Shown: positions 43,280 through 52,794 of the stretch, in pieces | Numbering within the stretch: the first letter of the stretch is position 1 | Layout of the letters: every line of letters starts with the position of its first letter | Assembly (NCBI GenBank): GCA_963832305.1 | Contig: CAWHTU010000021.1 | Coordinates: 62,001-126,000, forward strand | From: Roseiarcus sp963832305 | Lineage (GTDB): Bacteria; Pseudomonadota; Alphaproteobacteria; Rhizobiales; Beijerinckiaceae | DNA length: 64,000 nucleotides | Reading direction: 5' to 3' | Notes under the pieces: generated by a model | What the model saw: only the letters and a program-made list of their open reading frames with translations | What the model was told of the DNA's origin: nothing | Databases searched by the model: none | Translations under genes and position numbers: made by a program

Positions 43280-44467
43280 ATGGAACGCTGGCAGACGATG
43301 CTTGCGGACGTTGGAACGCTCCTTTGCGAGGCTGTCATGCCCGAAACGCCCGCTCCCGCTAACTCGACGCCTCCGCCGCTCAGTCTTCCCCTTCCCCTCT
43401 TCTGGCCCGTCGCCATGGTGGCGGGAATGGAGAAAGCCAAGGCCGATCTCGCTCTCAGAAATCTCGAGTTCGTCCAGGAGGAGATCAAGCTCCACGGCGG
43501 GCTCAAGGCGAAGGTGGCGTCGGCCAATGTCGTGCGCCTCGATCTGCGCACCATGGTTTTGCGCGATTATGGGCGCCCGGGCGGGATTCCAACTCTCGTC
43601 AATGCGCCCTTCGCCGGCCACAGGGCGATGATCGCCGGCTATCGCGTAGACCAGAGCCTCGTCGGGACGCTGCTCGCGGGCGGCGTCGGCCACGTCGCGC
43701 TGACCGACTGGAAGTCCGCGAGCGACGACATGAAGGACTTCGAAATCGACAACTACCTCGAGGAGCTGATCGTCGCCATCGACGACCTCGGCGGCCGGGT
43801 CAATCTCGTCGGGCTTTGCCAGGGCGGCTGGTCCTCGGCGATGGTCGCTGCGCGCTTTCCCGACAAGCTGAACGCGCTCGTTCTCGCCGGGTCACCGATC
43901 GACACGGACGCCGGCGACGGCCCGATTAAGCGCATGGCTCATGACACGCCGATGTCGGCCTACGAGGATCTTGTCAGGCTCGGGGGCGGACGGATGCGGG
44001 GCCAGATCATGCTGGCGGGATGGAAGAACATGCATCCCGAGAAGCACTATGTCACAGAGGACCTCGACTTCTATCAGCACATGGACGATCCGGCGTATAG
44101 GGAAAGGGTCGAGGTGTTCGACAGCTGGTACGAAGATCCGCTCGACCTGCCCGGGCGTTGGTACCTGCAAGCGATCCGCGAGCTCTTCAAGGAGAACCGC
44201 TTCGCCAAATGCGAGTTCGTAGGGCTCGGCCGCCGCCTGAACCTCAGGTCGATCGCATGTCCCCTCTATCTCATCGCCGGCGAGAGCGACGACATCACGA
44301 CCAGCGAGCAGGTGTTCGCGGCGGAGAGGCTCGTCGGAACCCGGAGAGGCCGGATCGAGAAGAAACTCGTCCCCGGCGGACACATCGGTCTCTTCATGGG
44401 CTCGCGCACGCTCAGAGAGACGTGGCCGGCGATCGCGCAGTGGCCAACGCATTCGGGTTCCGCTTGA
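43280..44467 (+). CDS. PhaC/PhaZ-like alpha/beta hydrolase
   Basis: 395 residues. The nucleophile elbow NLVGLCQGGWSSAM has the Gly-x-Cys-x-Gly-Gly form of PHA synthases and intracellular PHA depolymerases. Later motifs are LAGSPIDTDAGDGPIKRMAH, YLIAGESDDITT (acid) and VPGGHIGLFMGSRT (catalytic His). The N-terminal 40 residues (TPAPANSTPPPLSLPLPLFW) are Pro-rich. Length is nearer depolymerase than synthase. Likely acts on polyhydroxyalkanoate or a related acyl thioester; direction of reaction not decidable. Part of the low-oxygen gene group. Confidence 0.78.
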   Translation: MERWQTMLADVGTLLCEAVMPETPAPANSTPPPLSLPLPLFWPVAMVAGMEKAKADLALRNLEFVQEEIKLHGGLKAKVASANVVRLDLRTMVLRDYGRPGGIPTLVNAPFAGHRAMIAGYRVDQSLVGTLLAGGVGHVALTDWKSASDDMKDFEIDNYLEELIVAIDDLGGRVNLVGLCQGGWSSAMVAARFPDKLNALVLAGSPIDTDAGDGPIKRMAHDTPMSAYEDLVRLGGGRMRGQIMLAGWKNMHPEKHYVTEDLDFYQHMDDPAYRERVEVFDSWYEDPLDLPGRWYLQAIRELFKENRFAKCEFVGLGRRLNLRSIACPLYLIAGESDDITTSEQVFAAERLVGTRRGRIEKKLVPGGHIGLFMGSRTLRETWPAIAQWPTHSGSA

Positions 44468-44583
44468 CGCTCGCCAAGCGCTCCCCGTCGATCCGACCGG
44501 ATGAACGGCTGCTTCGCGCCACGGCCGAGGCCACTCATTCCGGCAGCGTTGTGTCTGTTGAGAGGGCTGGAGGCGAACTGTGC

Positions 44584-45093
44584 ATGTATAGGGTTACGGC
44601 AATCGTTTGGGGCCTGGTCGCCCTCGGGGCGACACTCGCTTTTGGCATCTACCGGAATCGCCGGCTACGCACTGCGCGACGGATCGACGATCTTCTCGGA
44701 GAGTACTTCCAGGGGGAGAATGTCGGTCGGCCAGCTCGGTCAGCGAGCGAGAGCCATTGCAGCCGCGAATTTTTCGGAGGACCAACGTTCCTCTCGCTTG
44801 CCGCCTCCGACTTTAAGCACGCAACTGATGCTCAACGGGCGAAGCAAGCGAATTCCAAGGACGAGGAGGAATTGATGCGGCTGTTCTGGAATCTGAAGCC
44901 CGAGTTCGGCGTGCCGGACCGCTATAAGTTGGAAGGGCGACGCGGGCGCGACCGACCGCCTTCCCGCAGCGACGCCAAAGGCGCTGCTGATCGCATAATC
45001 TGTTGGCGCCTGCCCGATCCCGCCCCCGCAACGCTGAAGGCGGAGCGAAAGCGTTTGATCTGGGTCAATGACGAGCGAGTCGTTGCTGGCTAG
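44584..45093 (+). CDS. Uncharacterised membrane-anchored protein
   Basis: 169 residues. One N-terminal membrane helix (VTAIVWGLVALGATLAFGIY) and then a charged soluble part (KDEEELMRLFWNLKPEFGVP, RLPDPAPATLKAERKRLIW). No family recognised. The start at 44584 is chosen because a signal anchor begins there; the same frame is open further upstream inside the hydrolase gene but without protein-like content. Composition at the end is Arg-rich, so the call is tentative. Confidence 0.5.
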   Translation: MYRVTAIVWGLVALGATLAFGIYRNRRLRTARRIDDLLGEYFQGENVGRPARSASESHCSREFFGGPTFLSLAASDFKHATDAQRAKQANSKDEEELMRLFWNLKPEFGVPDRYKLEGRRGRDRPPSRSDAKGAADRIICWRLPDPAPATLKAERKRLIWVNDERVVAG

Positions 45094-45234
45094 CCTGGCG
45101 CTCAACGTATTTCGCGCGAGACTTCGTTTCAACTTGCGTTATCGGGGACAGGGATCCTCCGCAAGAAGCGGCCCGGTAATGCATTGACCAGGGACTCGTG
45201 GGCGCGTCCGACTTGGCTTTTCCGGCGATAGGGA

Positions 45235-46275
45235 ATGGCGGTTGCATTTTCAGAGGCGAAACCTGTGAAGCTCAATCGGTATGTGGTCATTGTGGCGGCG
45301 GCGGTGGTCTTGGTCGGCGGCGCCGCCGCGGCCTACTTCTTCTGGCAACAGTACGAGGCCTCGCTGTTGCCTGCGGGCATCGTCAGCGTCAACGGCCGGG
45401 TCGAGGCCACCCAGGTGGACATTTCGACGAAGATACCTGGGCGCGTTATCGAGATCGTGCCGCACGAGGGCGACATCGTTTCGCCCGGAGAGGTCGTGGC
45501 CCTCATCGACACGTCCGAGACCATGGCGCAGCTGCATCAAGCCCAGGCCGCGGCGGCGCTCGCCCGCCAAACGGTCGCAACCCGTCTCGCGGAAGTCGCC
45601 AGCGACGACGCCCAGTTGCAGTTCGCGAACGAGGAGATGCGGCGCACGGCGACGCTGGTCGCAAAAGGTTGGTCCACCCACGAACAATACGACCAGCGGA
45701 CACAGCAGCTGAATAGCGCGGATGCGGCTCTCAAGGCGGCCAAGTCGCAGGTCGACGAAGCCCAAGCGTCCGTCAAGACCGCCGACGCCAAGGTCGAAGA
45801 GCTGCAGGCGGTGATCGACGACTCGACGATCAAGTCGCCGGTCCGCGGCCGGGTGCAGTATCGCCTCGTCGAGCCGGGGGCGGTGCTTCCGCCGGGCGGC
45901 AAGATCGCGACGGTGATCGATCTCTCGGACGTCTACACGACCGTATACCTTCCCGGCCCGCAGGCAGGGCGGCTCAAGATCGGCGACGAGGCGCGCATTG
46001 TCGTGGACGCGGCCCCAGAATACGTTTTTCCCGCCACGGTCTCGTTCGTAGCGCCCGAGTCGCAGTTCACCCCCAAGACGGTGGAGGTCCAGTCCGAGCG
46101 CGAGCAGCTCATGTTTCGCGTCAAGCTCCAGGCGCCGCTCGAGTTGCTCAAGGGGATCGAAGATCAGGTCAAGGCGGGCTTGCGCGGCATGGGCTATGTG
46201 AGGATCGATGCTTCTGCGAATTGGCCTGACAGGCTCGCGGTCAAGCTGCCGCCCAGCGAGCAGGCCGGCAAATAG
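45235..46275 (+). CDS. HlyD-type membrane fusion protein (YhiI-like)
   Basis: 346 residues. Membrane anchor about 14-34 (YVVIVAAAVVLVGGAAAAYFF), split lipoyl/barrel domain (GRVEATQVDISTKIPGRVIEIV and STIKSPVRGRVQYRLVEPGAVL), a coiled-coil hairpin (about 95-180) and a beta-barrel. It links an inner-membrane exporter to the outer membrane. 12 bases before the RbbA-like gene, giving the order of E. coli yhiI-rbbA-yhhJ. A GTG at 45265 with AGAGG upstream is an alternative start. Confidence 0.9.
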   Translation: MAVAFSEAKPVKLNRYVVIVAAAVVLVGGAAAAYFFWQQYEASLLPAGIVSVNGRVEATQVDISTKIPGRVIEIVPHEGDIVSPGEVVALIDTSETMAQLHQAQAAAALARQTVATRLAEVASDDAQLQFANEEMRRTATLVAKGWSTHEQYDQRTQQLNSADAALKAAKSQVDEAQASVKTADAKVEELQAVIDDSTIKSPVRGRVQYRLVEPGAVLPPGGKIATVIDLSDVYTTVYLPGPQAGRLKIGDEARIVVDAAPEYVFPATVSFVAPESQFTPKTVEVQSEREQLMFRVKLQAPLELLKGIEDQVKAGLRGMGYVRIDASANWPDRLAVKLPPSEQAGK

Positions 46276-46287
46276 GCTGCCGGGACC

Positions 46288-49068
46288 ATGACTGCGCTCA
46301 TCGAAACGGAAAGGCCGCAGAAGGTCGCCGCCGCCGTCGCCGCCTCGCTCCAAGGCGTCACCCATCGCTACGGCAAGACCGTCGCGCTCGATAACGTGTC
46401 GATCGCCATTCCGGCGGGCCGGATGACCGGACTGATCGGCCCGGACGGCGTCGGCAAATCGACCCTGCTCGGGCTGATCGCCGGCGTGCGCAAGATCCAG
46501 ACCGGCGAGGTGCGGGCGCTCGACGGAGACCTCAAGGACGCAGCGTTCCGGCAGGGCGCCTACGCGCGCATCGCCTACATGCCGCAAGGCCTCGGCCGCA
46601 ATCTCTACCCCACGCTCAGCGTGTTCGAAAATATGGACTTCATCGGCCGGCTGTTCGGCCAGGGGGAGGCGGAGCGGAAGGCGCGTATCGACGATCTGAC
46701 CCGCTCGACCGGCCTCGACCCGTTCCTCGCGCGGCCCGCCGGCAAGCTCTCCGGCGGCATGAAGCAGAAGCTGTCGCTCTGCTGCTCGCTGATCCACGAT
46801 CCCGATCTTCTGATCCTCGACGAGCCGACGACCGGCGTCGATCCGCTGTCGCGGCGGCAGTTCTGGGAGCTGATCGACCGCATCCGCGGACGGCGGCCGC
46901 AGATGAGCGTGGTGGTCGCGACCGCCTATATGGACGAAGCCGAGCAGTACGCCTGGCTCGCGGCCATGGACGGCGGCCACGTGATCGCGACGGGCTCGCC
47001 GGCCGAGATCAAGAGCCGCGCCGGCGCCAAAGACCTCGAATCGGCGTTCATCGCGCTCTTGCCCGAGGAAAAGCGAAAGGGCCACAAGGCGATCGAGATT
47101 CCGCCGCTGAAGCATGAGGGCGGGACGCCGGCGATCGAAGCCGACGGGCTCACCAAGCGCTTCGACAAGTTCGTCGCGGTCGATCACGTGAGCTTCAAAA
47201 TCGAGAAGGGCGAGATCTTCGGCTTTCTCGGCTCGAACGGCTGCGGCAAGTCCACCACGATGAAGATGCTGACCGGCCTTTTGCCGCCGACCGAAGGCAC
47301 GGCCAAGTTGTTCGGCGAGCCCGTCAGCGGGGCAGAAGACATCGAGATGCGCCGGCGCGTCGGCTACATGTCGCAGGCCTTCTCGCTCTATGGCGAGCTC
47401 ACGGTCCGGCACAACCTCGAGCTCCACGCCAAGCTGTTCGATCTCCCTGTCGCCACGCGCGGCAAGCGCGTCGACGAGATGCTCGACCGGTTCGGGCTCA
47501 GGGAGGTGGCCGACGTCGAGCCGGAAAGCCTGCCGCTCGGCATCCGTCAGCGCCTGCAATTGGCGGTGGCCATCCAGCATCGCCCCGAGATGCTGATCCT
47601 GGACGAGCCGACATCGGGCGTCGATCCGGTCGCCCGCGACCAGTTCTGGGAATACCTGATCGATCTCTCCCGCAACGACGGGGTGACGATCTTTCTCTCC
47701 ACGCACTTCATGAACGAGGCGATGCGCTGCGACCGCATCTCGCTCATGCACTCCGGCAAGGTCCTGGCCGCGGGCACGCCGCCGGAGCTGATCGAAGCCC
47801 GTCACGCCAAGTCGCTCGAGGAGGCGTTCATCGGCTTTCTCGAGGACGCGGCCGGCCTCGCCCACAAGGGCGAGAAAGCGGCCGAACCGGCGCCTGCGGC
47901 CGAGGCGAAGGTCTTCGCGCCGCCGAAGGCGGCCGGTTCCGGCTTCAGCATTCCGCGGCTTTGGGCCTACGCGCGTCGCGAAGCGGTGGAGATCATGCGC
48001 GACCCGGTGCGAATCGCCTTTGCGCTATTCAATCCGATCATCCTGATGTTCGCCATCGGCTACGGCATCTCGTTCGACGTCGAGCATCTGCGCTGGGCGG
48101 TCTTCGATCAGGACCGGTCGCTCGAGAGCCGGCAGTTTCTGGACAGCTTCCAGAACCCGAAATACTTCGACCGGAAGCCAGACCGCGCGACCGCCGATCA
48201 GATCGTGTCCGGCCTGCGCAGCGGCGATCTCAAATTCGCCGTCGAGGTCCCGACGAACTTCGGCCACGACCTCATCACGCAACAGACGCCGGAGATCGGC
48301 GCCTGGATCAGCGGCGACATGCCGTTCCGGGCCGAGACGACGCGCAGCTATCTCGGAGGGGTGATGCAAAGTTACCTCGCCGACCAGTCCGAGCGCCTGA
48401 CCGGCAAACCCTCGTCGTTCTCGCTGATCAATGTCGAGCAGCGCTACCGCTACAATCAGTCGTTCAAGAGCATCTATTCTGAGGTGCCCAGCACCATCAT
48501 GGTGATGCTGATTCTCATCCCCGCGATCATGACGGCGCTGGGCGTCGTGCGCGAGGTGGAGACCGGCTCGATCGCCAACTTCCGCTCGACTCCGGTGACG
48601 CGCCTCGAATTTCTGCTCGGCAAGCAGCTTCCTTACGTCGTGATCGGCGTCTTGAGCTTCGTCACGCTCGTCGTGTTGGCGATTTTCGTCTTCGGCGTTC
48701 CGGTCAAGGGCTCGTGGGCGGCGCTGATCGCCGGCGGCTTGCTCTGCGTGTGCGCGGCGACCGGGTTTGGCCTTCTGGTTTCGACCATTGTTCGCACCCA
48801 GGTGGCGGCGGTGTTCGGCACGACCTGCATCGCGCTCATTCCCACAGTCAGCTTCTCCGGCCTGCTCGTTCCGGTCTCGTCCCTCTCAGGCGCCGGGCGC
48901 GCCATTGGGTCCGGCTTTCCGTCGTCCTGGTTCCAGCAGATCAGCGTCGGCGCCTTCACCAAGGGGCTCGGCTTTCCCGAGCTCTGGCTCAACCATCTGG
49001 CGCTCGCGGGCTTTACCGTCGGCTTTCTTGGCGTGGCGGCGCTCATTCTGCGGAAACAGGAGTCCTGA
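46288..49068 (+). CDS. RbbA/YhiH-type ABC transporter with two ATPase domains and permease
   Basis: 926 residues in one chain: ATPase 1 (about 20-260; Walker A GPDGVGKST, signature LSGGMKQ, Walker B LLILDEPTTG), ATPase 2 (about 285-520; GSNGCGKSTTMKML, degenerate signature LPLGIRQRL, LILDEPTSG), a linker, and an ABC-2 permease with about six membrane helices (SFDVEHLRWAVFDQDRS periplasmic part, MVMLILIPAIMTALGVVREVE). E. coli RbbA has the same architecture and 911 residues. Works with the HlyD protein upstream and the permease downstream; the exported substrate is not known. Confidence 0.93.
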   Translation: MTALIETERPQKVAAAVAASLQGVTHRYGKTVALDNVSIAIPAGRMTGLIGPDGVGKSTLLGLIAGVRKIQTGEVRALDGDLKDAAFRQGAYARIAYMPQGLGRNLYPTLSVFENMDFIGRLFGQGEAERKARIDDLTRSTGLDPFLARPAGKLSGGMKQKLSLCCSLIHDPDLLILDEPTTGVDPLSRRQFWELIDRIRGRRPQMSVVVATAYMDEAEQYAWLAAMDGGHVIATGSPAEIKSRAGAKDLESAFIALLPEEKRKGHKAIEIPPLKHEGGTPAIEADGLTKRFDKFVAVDHVSFKIEKGEIFGFLGSNGCGKSTTMKMLTGLLPPTEGTAKLFGEPVSGAEDIEMRRRVGYMSQAFSLYGELTVRHNLELHAKLFDLPVATRGKRVDEMLDRFGLREVADVEPESLPLGIRQRLQLAVAIQHRPEMLILDEPTSGVDPVARDQFWEYLIDLSRNDGVTIFLSTHFMNEAMRCDRISLMHSGKVLAAGTPPELIEARHAKSLEEAFIGFLEDAAGLAHKGEKAAEPAPAAEAKVFAPPKAAGSGFSIPRLWAYARREAVEIMRDPVRIAFALFNPIILMFAIGYGISFDVEHLRWAVFDQDRSLESRQFLDSFQNPKYFDRKPDRATADQIVSGLRSGDLKFAVEVPTNFGHDLITQQTPEIGAWISGDMPFRAETTRSYLGGVMQSYLADQSERLTGKPSSFSLINVEQRYRYNQSFKSIYSEVPSTIMVMLILIPAIMTALGVVREVETGSIANFRSTPVTRLEFLLGKQLPYVVIGVLSFVTLVVLAIFVFGVPVKGSWAALIAGGLLCVCAATGFGLLVSTIVRTQVAAVFGTTCIALIPTVSFSGLLVPVSSLSGAGRAIGSGFPSSWFQQISVGAFTKGLGFPELWLNHLALAGFTVGFLGVAALILRKQES

Positions 49069-49070
49069 AC

Positions 49071-50219
49071 GTGCTCAGGAAGCTGCTCCACATCCTCGCG
49101 CTGGGCTTGAAGGAACTGAACAGCATCCGCGCCGACCCGATCCTGTTGGCGCTGACGGTCTATACCTTCAGCTACGCCGTTTACGCCGTGGCGACCGGGG
49201 CCAAGACCGAGGTCGATCATGTTTCGACCGCCATTGTCGACGAGGACCGCTCCGAGCTTTCCCGGCTGCTCCGGCAAGCCATCCTTCCGCCCTGGTTCCA
49301 GCCGCCGGTCGAGATCCCGGCGACGGAAATCGGCCCGTCGATGGACGCGAGCCGCTATGTGTTCGTGATCGAGATTCCGCCCAAGTTCGAGCAGGACGTC
49401 ATCTCGAACCGCTATCCGAGCCTCCAGATCAATATGGACGCGACTGCGGTCGCTCAGGCCGGCAACGGCGGGGCCTATCTGCAGCAGATCATCAACCAAG
49501 TGGTGCAGACCTACGCCACTCGCGCCGCAGGAACCCCCACAACCCCCAGCGGAACGGAAATTCAGCCGGTCAACTTCGCTATCCGCGTCATGTTCAACCC
49601 CAATCTCAAGTCCGAATGGTTCAACTCGGTGATGCAGGTCATCAACAACATCACCATGCTCTCGATCATCCTGACCGGCGCCGCGCTCATTCGCGAGCGC
49701 GAGCATGGGACGATCGAGCATCTGCTGGCGATGCCGGTGACGCCGAGCGAAATCATGCTCTCGAAGATCTGGGCGAACGGACTTGTGATCCTGGTGGCGG
49801 CGATCCTCTCGGTGAAGCTGGTCGTGCAATTGTGGCTTCAGGTCCCGATCGCCGGCTCGCTCGTTCTGTTTTTGGTCGGAGCTGTCGTTTACGCGTTTTC
49901 CGTTACCTCGATGGGCATTCTGCTCGCCACCTATACGACCTCGATGGGGCAGTTCGGCCTCCTGGTGATCCCGGTCCTCGTCATCCTGCAAATGCTCTCG
50001 GGGTCCGCCACGCCGATGGAGACCATGCCAGTCTGGCTGCAGGGAGCCATGCAAATCTTTCCCACGCCGCATTTCGTCAGCTTCTCCCAGGCCGTTCTCT
50101 ATCGGGCCGCTGGCCTCGATGTTGTCTGGCCGGAACTCCTCGTCATGGCGATCATCAGCGCCTTCTACTTCGCCGTCTCCGGCGCGCGCTTTCGGAAGAC
50201 CCTTGTCGTGCTGGGATAA
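49071..50219 (+). CDS. YhhJ-like ABC-2 permease
   Basis: 382 residues from a GTG at 49071, 2 bases after the RbbA-like stop, with AGGAG (49059-49063) upstream. First helix LALTVYTFSYAVYAVA, a large periplasmic domain (ASRYVFVIEIPPKFEQDVIS), then five helices including NNITMLSIILTGAALIRERE with HGTIEHLLAMPVTPSEIM and a C-terminal IPVLVILQMLSGSATPMETM. Completes the exporter. A degenerate copy of its C-terminal part lies at 51897-52190. Confidence 0.92.
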   Translation: MLRKLLHILALGLKELNSIRADPILLALTVYTFSYAVYAVATGAKTEVDHVSTAIVDEDRSELSRLLRQAILPPWFQPPVEIPATEIGPSMDASRYVFVIEIPPKFEQDVISNRYPSLQINMDATAVAQAGNGGAYLQQIINQVVQTYATRAAGTPTTPSGTEIQPVNFAIRVMFNPNLKSEWFNSVMQVINNITMLSIILTGAALIREREHGTIEHLLAMPVTPSEIMLSKIWANGLVILVAAILSVKLVVQLWLQVPIAGSLVLFLVGAVVYAFSVTSMGILLATYTTSMGQFGLLVIPVLVILQMLSGSATPMETMPVWLQGAMQIFPTPHFVSFSQAVLYRAAGLDVVWPELLVMAIISAFYFAVSGARFRKTLVVLG

Positions 50220-50311
50220 GGAGGAGCATCGATGATTGCGCGCGCAGGCGCCGCGAAGGCAAGCGAGGCGGCGCCCGGGCGGGGAAAGAATATCATACGC
50301 AGGAGTCCCAG

Positions 50312-51896
50312 ATGAGAGCTTGGAACGGGCGGGCTTTCGCGGCGGCGATAGTCGGCGGGATCTGTCTTGCGTCAGTCGTGCATTACGCCGGAGAAACCCA
50401 CCATCCCGGATTTGTCTCATCGGCGCACGCCCAGCCCGAGCCGATCCGCAGATTGATCGATTGGTTGCGCCGCCTCACCATGCCTGCCGGGATCGTCAAG
50501 GCGGAGGGACGTATCGAAGCGACACAGGTCGATGTTTCGTGGAAATATGCTGGCGAAGTCGTGGACGTTGCGGTGCAGGAGGGAGACAAAGTCGCCGCAG
50601 GTCAGGTGATTGCAAGGCTGCGTTCGCCTGAGCTCGAGGCGCAATTTCGCGCCGCGCAATCAGACCTTCGATCCGCTAGGGAGGTGCAGGCGCAAGACGC
50701 GATCAAAGCGGCGGAGGCCAAAGTCGAGCAGATCAAGTCGATGATTGGCGAACTCACGCTCGTGTCGCCCCGCGAAGGAAAGGTCCAGTACCAGCTGGCG
50801 CGCGCGGGGGATAGCGTCCCGGCGGGCGCGCCGATCGTGACGCTCATCGATCTTACCGACGTGTACATGACCGTGTTTCTTCGCGCCGCCGACGCGGGCA
50901 AACTTGCAACGGGCGACGAAGCCCGCCTCATCTTGGACGCGGCGCCGGACTATGTCGTTCCCGCAGCGGTGGGCTTTGTCGCATCTGACTCGCAAGCCGC
51001 GCCCAAGGCCGTCGAGACCAAGGACGAATTCGCCAAGCTGATGCTCCGGGTCGATCTCAAGATCGATCCCAAGGTCGTGGAAACATATTACGGGAAAGTT
51101 GAGACTGGGCTGCGCGGCGCAGGATTCGTGCGCACGAGGTCGGATACGAAATGGCCGGCCGACCTGCAAGTCAAGCTGCCGCCCGCCCCCGTTGCGCAGG
51201 AGCCCAAGCCCGCTCCAGCGCCTGTCGCCGAGGCGTCTGAGTCCGAGCCGGCTACGCAGACTTCGGCACCGGGGTCCGCACCGGCTTCTGCGCCTCAAAC
51301 GGAGGCCGCCGCGCCGGTCCCGCCGCTGCCCGCGCCCTCTTCTCAGCCGACGTCTGCGCCCGCTCCAGCGCCCCTTCCTGCGCCCTTAGCGGAGGCTTCG
51401 AAGTCTTCGCCGGTTGCGCGGGAAGCGAAGCTCGCTCCTGCGCCCCCGCCGCTTCCCGCTCCTCTGCCCTCGCCCGCCCCCGCTCATGCGCATGCCGCGC
51501 AGGCATCCATGTCCACGGGGCTCGGGCCGGAGCCTGCCGCTGGGGTTGTTCCCGAGAACCTCGCGCAGCTAAGGGGTGCCTGGGCTCCCTCCGCCGCCGA
51601 CTGCAATAAGCTTTTCCAGCGGCGGGGCAACGCTGTGGCCTACCGGCAGCCTGTGGATCAATTTGCACAGGCCGCGATTATCGAATCGCAGCGGATCCGC
51701 CTGCCGACCGGCGTCTGCCGGTTGGAGCGCGCGTCCCGCGAAGGCGGCGCGCTCGAGGTAAGCGGCGAGTGTCAAGAACTCGATCAGCTACACGTCACAA
51801 ACTGCATCCATTAAACTCAGATCCAAGAATGAGATCGTGTTCAACCGGAACGGCGATCCGGCGCTTGAGACTTCAATGACTCGGTGCCCGCTCTGA
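50312..51896 (+). pseudogene. Second HlyD-like protein fused to a cysteine-containing C-terminal domain, end frameshifted
   Basis: Reads to a stop at 51814 as 500 residues: signal anchor (AFAAAIVGGICLASVVHY), HlyD core (about 55-290: GRIEATQVDVSWKYAGEVVD, LVSPREGKVQYQLARAG), a Pro/Ala-rich spacer (about 295-410), then a domain starting LAQLRGAWAPSAADCNKLFQ with QPVDQFAQAAIIES and TGVCRLERAS. After about 51776 the next frame continues the domain (NSISYTSQTASIKLRS, NGDPALETSMTRCP) to a stop at 51894, matching the intact protein at 61400-62152. One extra base thus removes the last 35 or so residues. AGGAG precedes the ATG. Fourth member of the exporter operon. Confidence 0.8.
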
Positions 51897-52190
51897 TGGT
51901 CACGATGGGGGTTGCGTTGGCCCCCTTGGCCGAATCCATGCCGCAGTTCGCGCTGCTTTTCGTTCTCACGCTGCTCCCCATGCAGTTGGTGTCCGGTTCG
52001 GCGACGTCGCGGGTAGCATGCCGGTCTGGCTGCAGGACGCCATGCAAATCTTTCCCACGCCGCATTTCGTCAGCTTCTCCGGGCCGATCTCTGCCGGGCG
52101 GCCGGCCTCGATATTGTCTGGCCCGAACTTCTCATGATGACGATCAACAGCGCCCTGTATTTCGCCAACTCGGGAGTGCGCTTCCGCCGA
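51897..52190 (+). pseudogene. Fragment of a YhhJ-like permease 3' end
   Basis: Pieces in different frames match the end of the permease at 49071-50219: LLFVLTLLPMQLVSGSAT, MPVWLQDAMQIFPTPHFVSF and ALYFANSGVRFRR-like sequence. Nucleotide identity to 50030-50085 is high (atgccggtctggctgcagg). Several indels. It indicates a second, now lost, exporter copy or a decayed duplication downstream of the HlyD fusion gene. Confidence 0.75.
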
Positions 52191-52338
52191 ATGAGTAGTC
52201 GGCAACCGCGGAACATTTGCACGCGCCACGCGAGTCGGAGATGACCCTGGCAATACGGTTTGAGCGAGGACGATAGCTCGAAGAGCCCGCATTGGTAAGA
52301 GCGAGAAACGCAGCGGTTGACGACATGTGTGGCGCGTT

Positions 52339-52560
52339 ATGAAAATGTATCCACGAACACGACAACCGCGGCAAAACGAAATTGAACTCCTCAGTCGGCT
52401 TGCCCTAGGACGCCTCCCGCTCAGTTCCGGACCTGTCGGACGATGTTCGAGCCGGGGATGGATCCGCTATGTTGAAATGAACGAAAACGGCTGCGCGCTT
52501 TACGAGTTAACCGACTCTGGCCGCATGCAACTTGTTCTGAGCGTCATCGGGGAGTTGTAG
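52339..52560 (+). CDS. Small uncharacterised protein
   Basis: 73 residues from an ATG at 52339 (a GTG at 52327 is also possible). PRQNEIELLSRLALGRLPLS, CSSRGWIRYVE and YELTDSGRMQLVL look like a small winged-helix or wHTH-type fold. No good ribosome-binding site is visible. Short proteins of this kind are common in alphaproteobacterial islands. Function unknown. Confidence 0.5.
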   Translation: MKMYPRTRQPRQNEIELLSRLALGRLPLSSGPVGRCSSRGWIRYVEMNENGCALYELTDSGRMQLVLSVIGEL

Positions 52561-52794
52561 TTGGTAACGGCTGCGCCGTTAACTTGTCCCTGCTATTAGC
52601 GACCCCAAACACTGCTCTCTGTCTCTCTCCCAACGATGCGACAGCTTTCGCGCAAGTTCCGACACCGTAAGGCGGGCGCGAACGTCACCCTGCGTGATGG
52701 CCTCAAGATGTCGAGCGTAACCCCGTCTAGAATAGTAAAAGTAGCCGACACCGTGGGCTTTTTGCGTCGATGAAGAAGGGCGGGCGAACAACGA

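Noticed and set aside
45250..47865. Very long reverse-strand open frame (871 codons)
   Set aside because: It lies antisense to the HlyD and RbbA-like genes, whose protein families are certain. The translation is Arg/His/Asp-rich without domains, a by-product of high GC content.
48767..50311. Open frame continuing upstream of the second HlyD-like gene for more than 500 codons
   Set aside because: It runs antiphase through the permease genes with no protein-like content; the ATG at 50312 with AGGAG and a signal anchor is the true start.
48633..50420. 595-codon reverse frame opposite the YhhJ-like permease
   Set aside because: Shadow of the permease gene; composition is Arg/His/Asp-rich and resembles no family.
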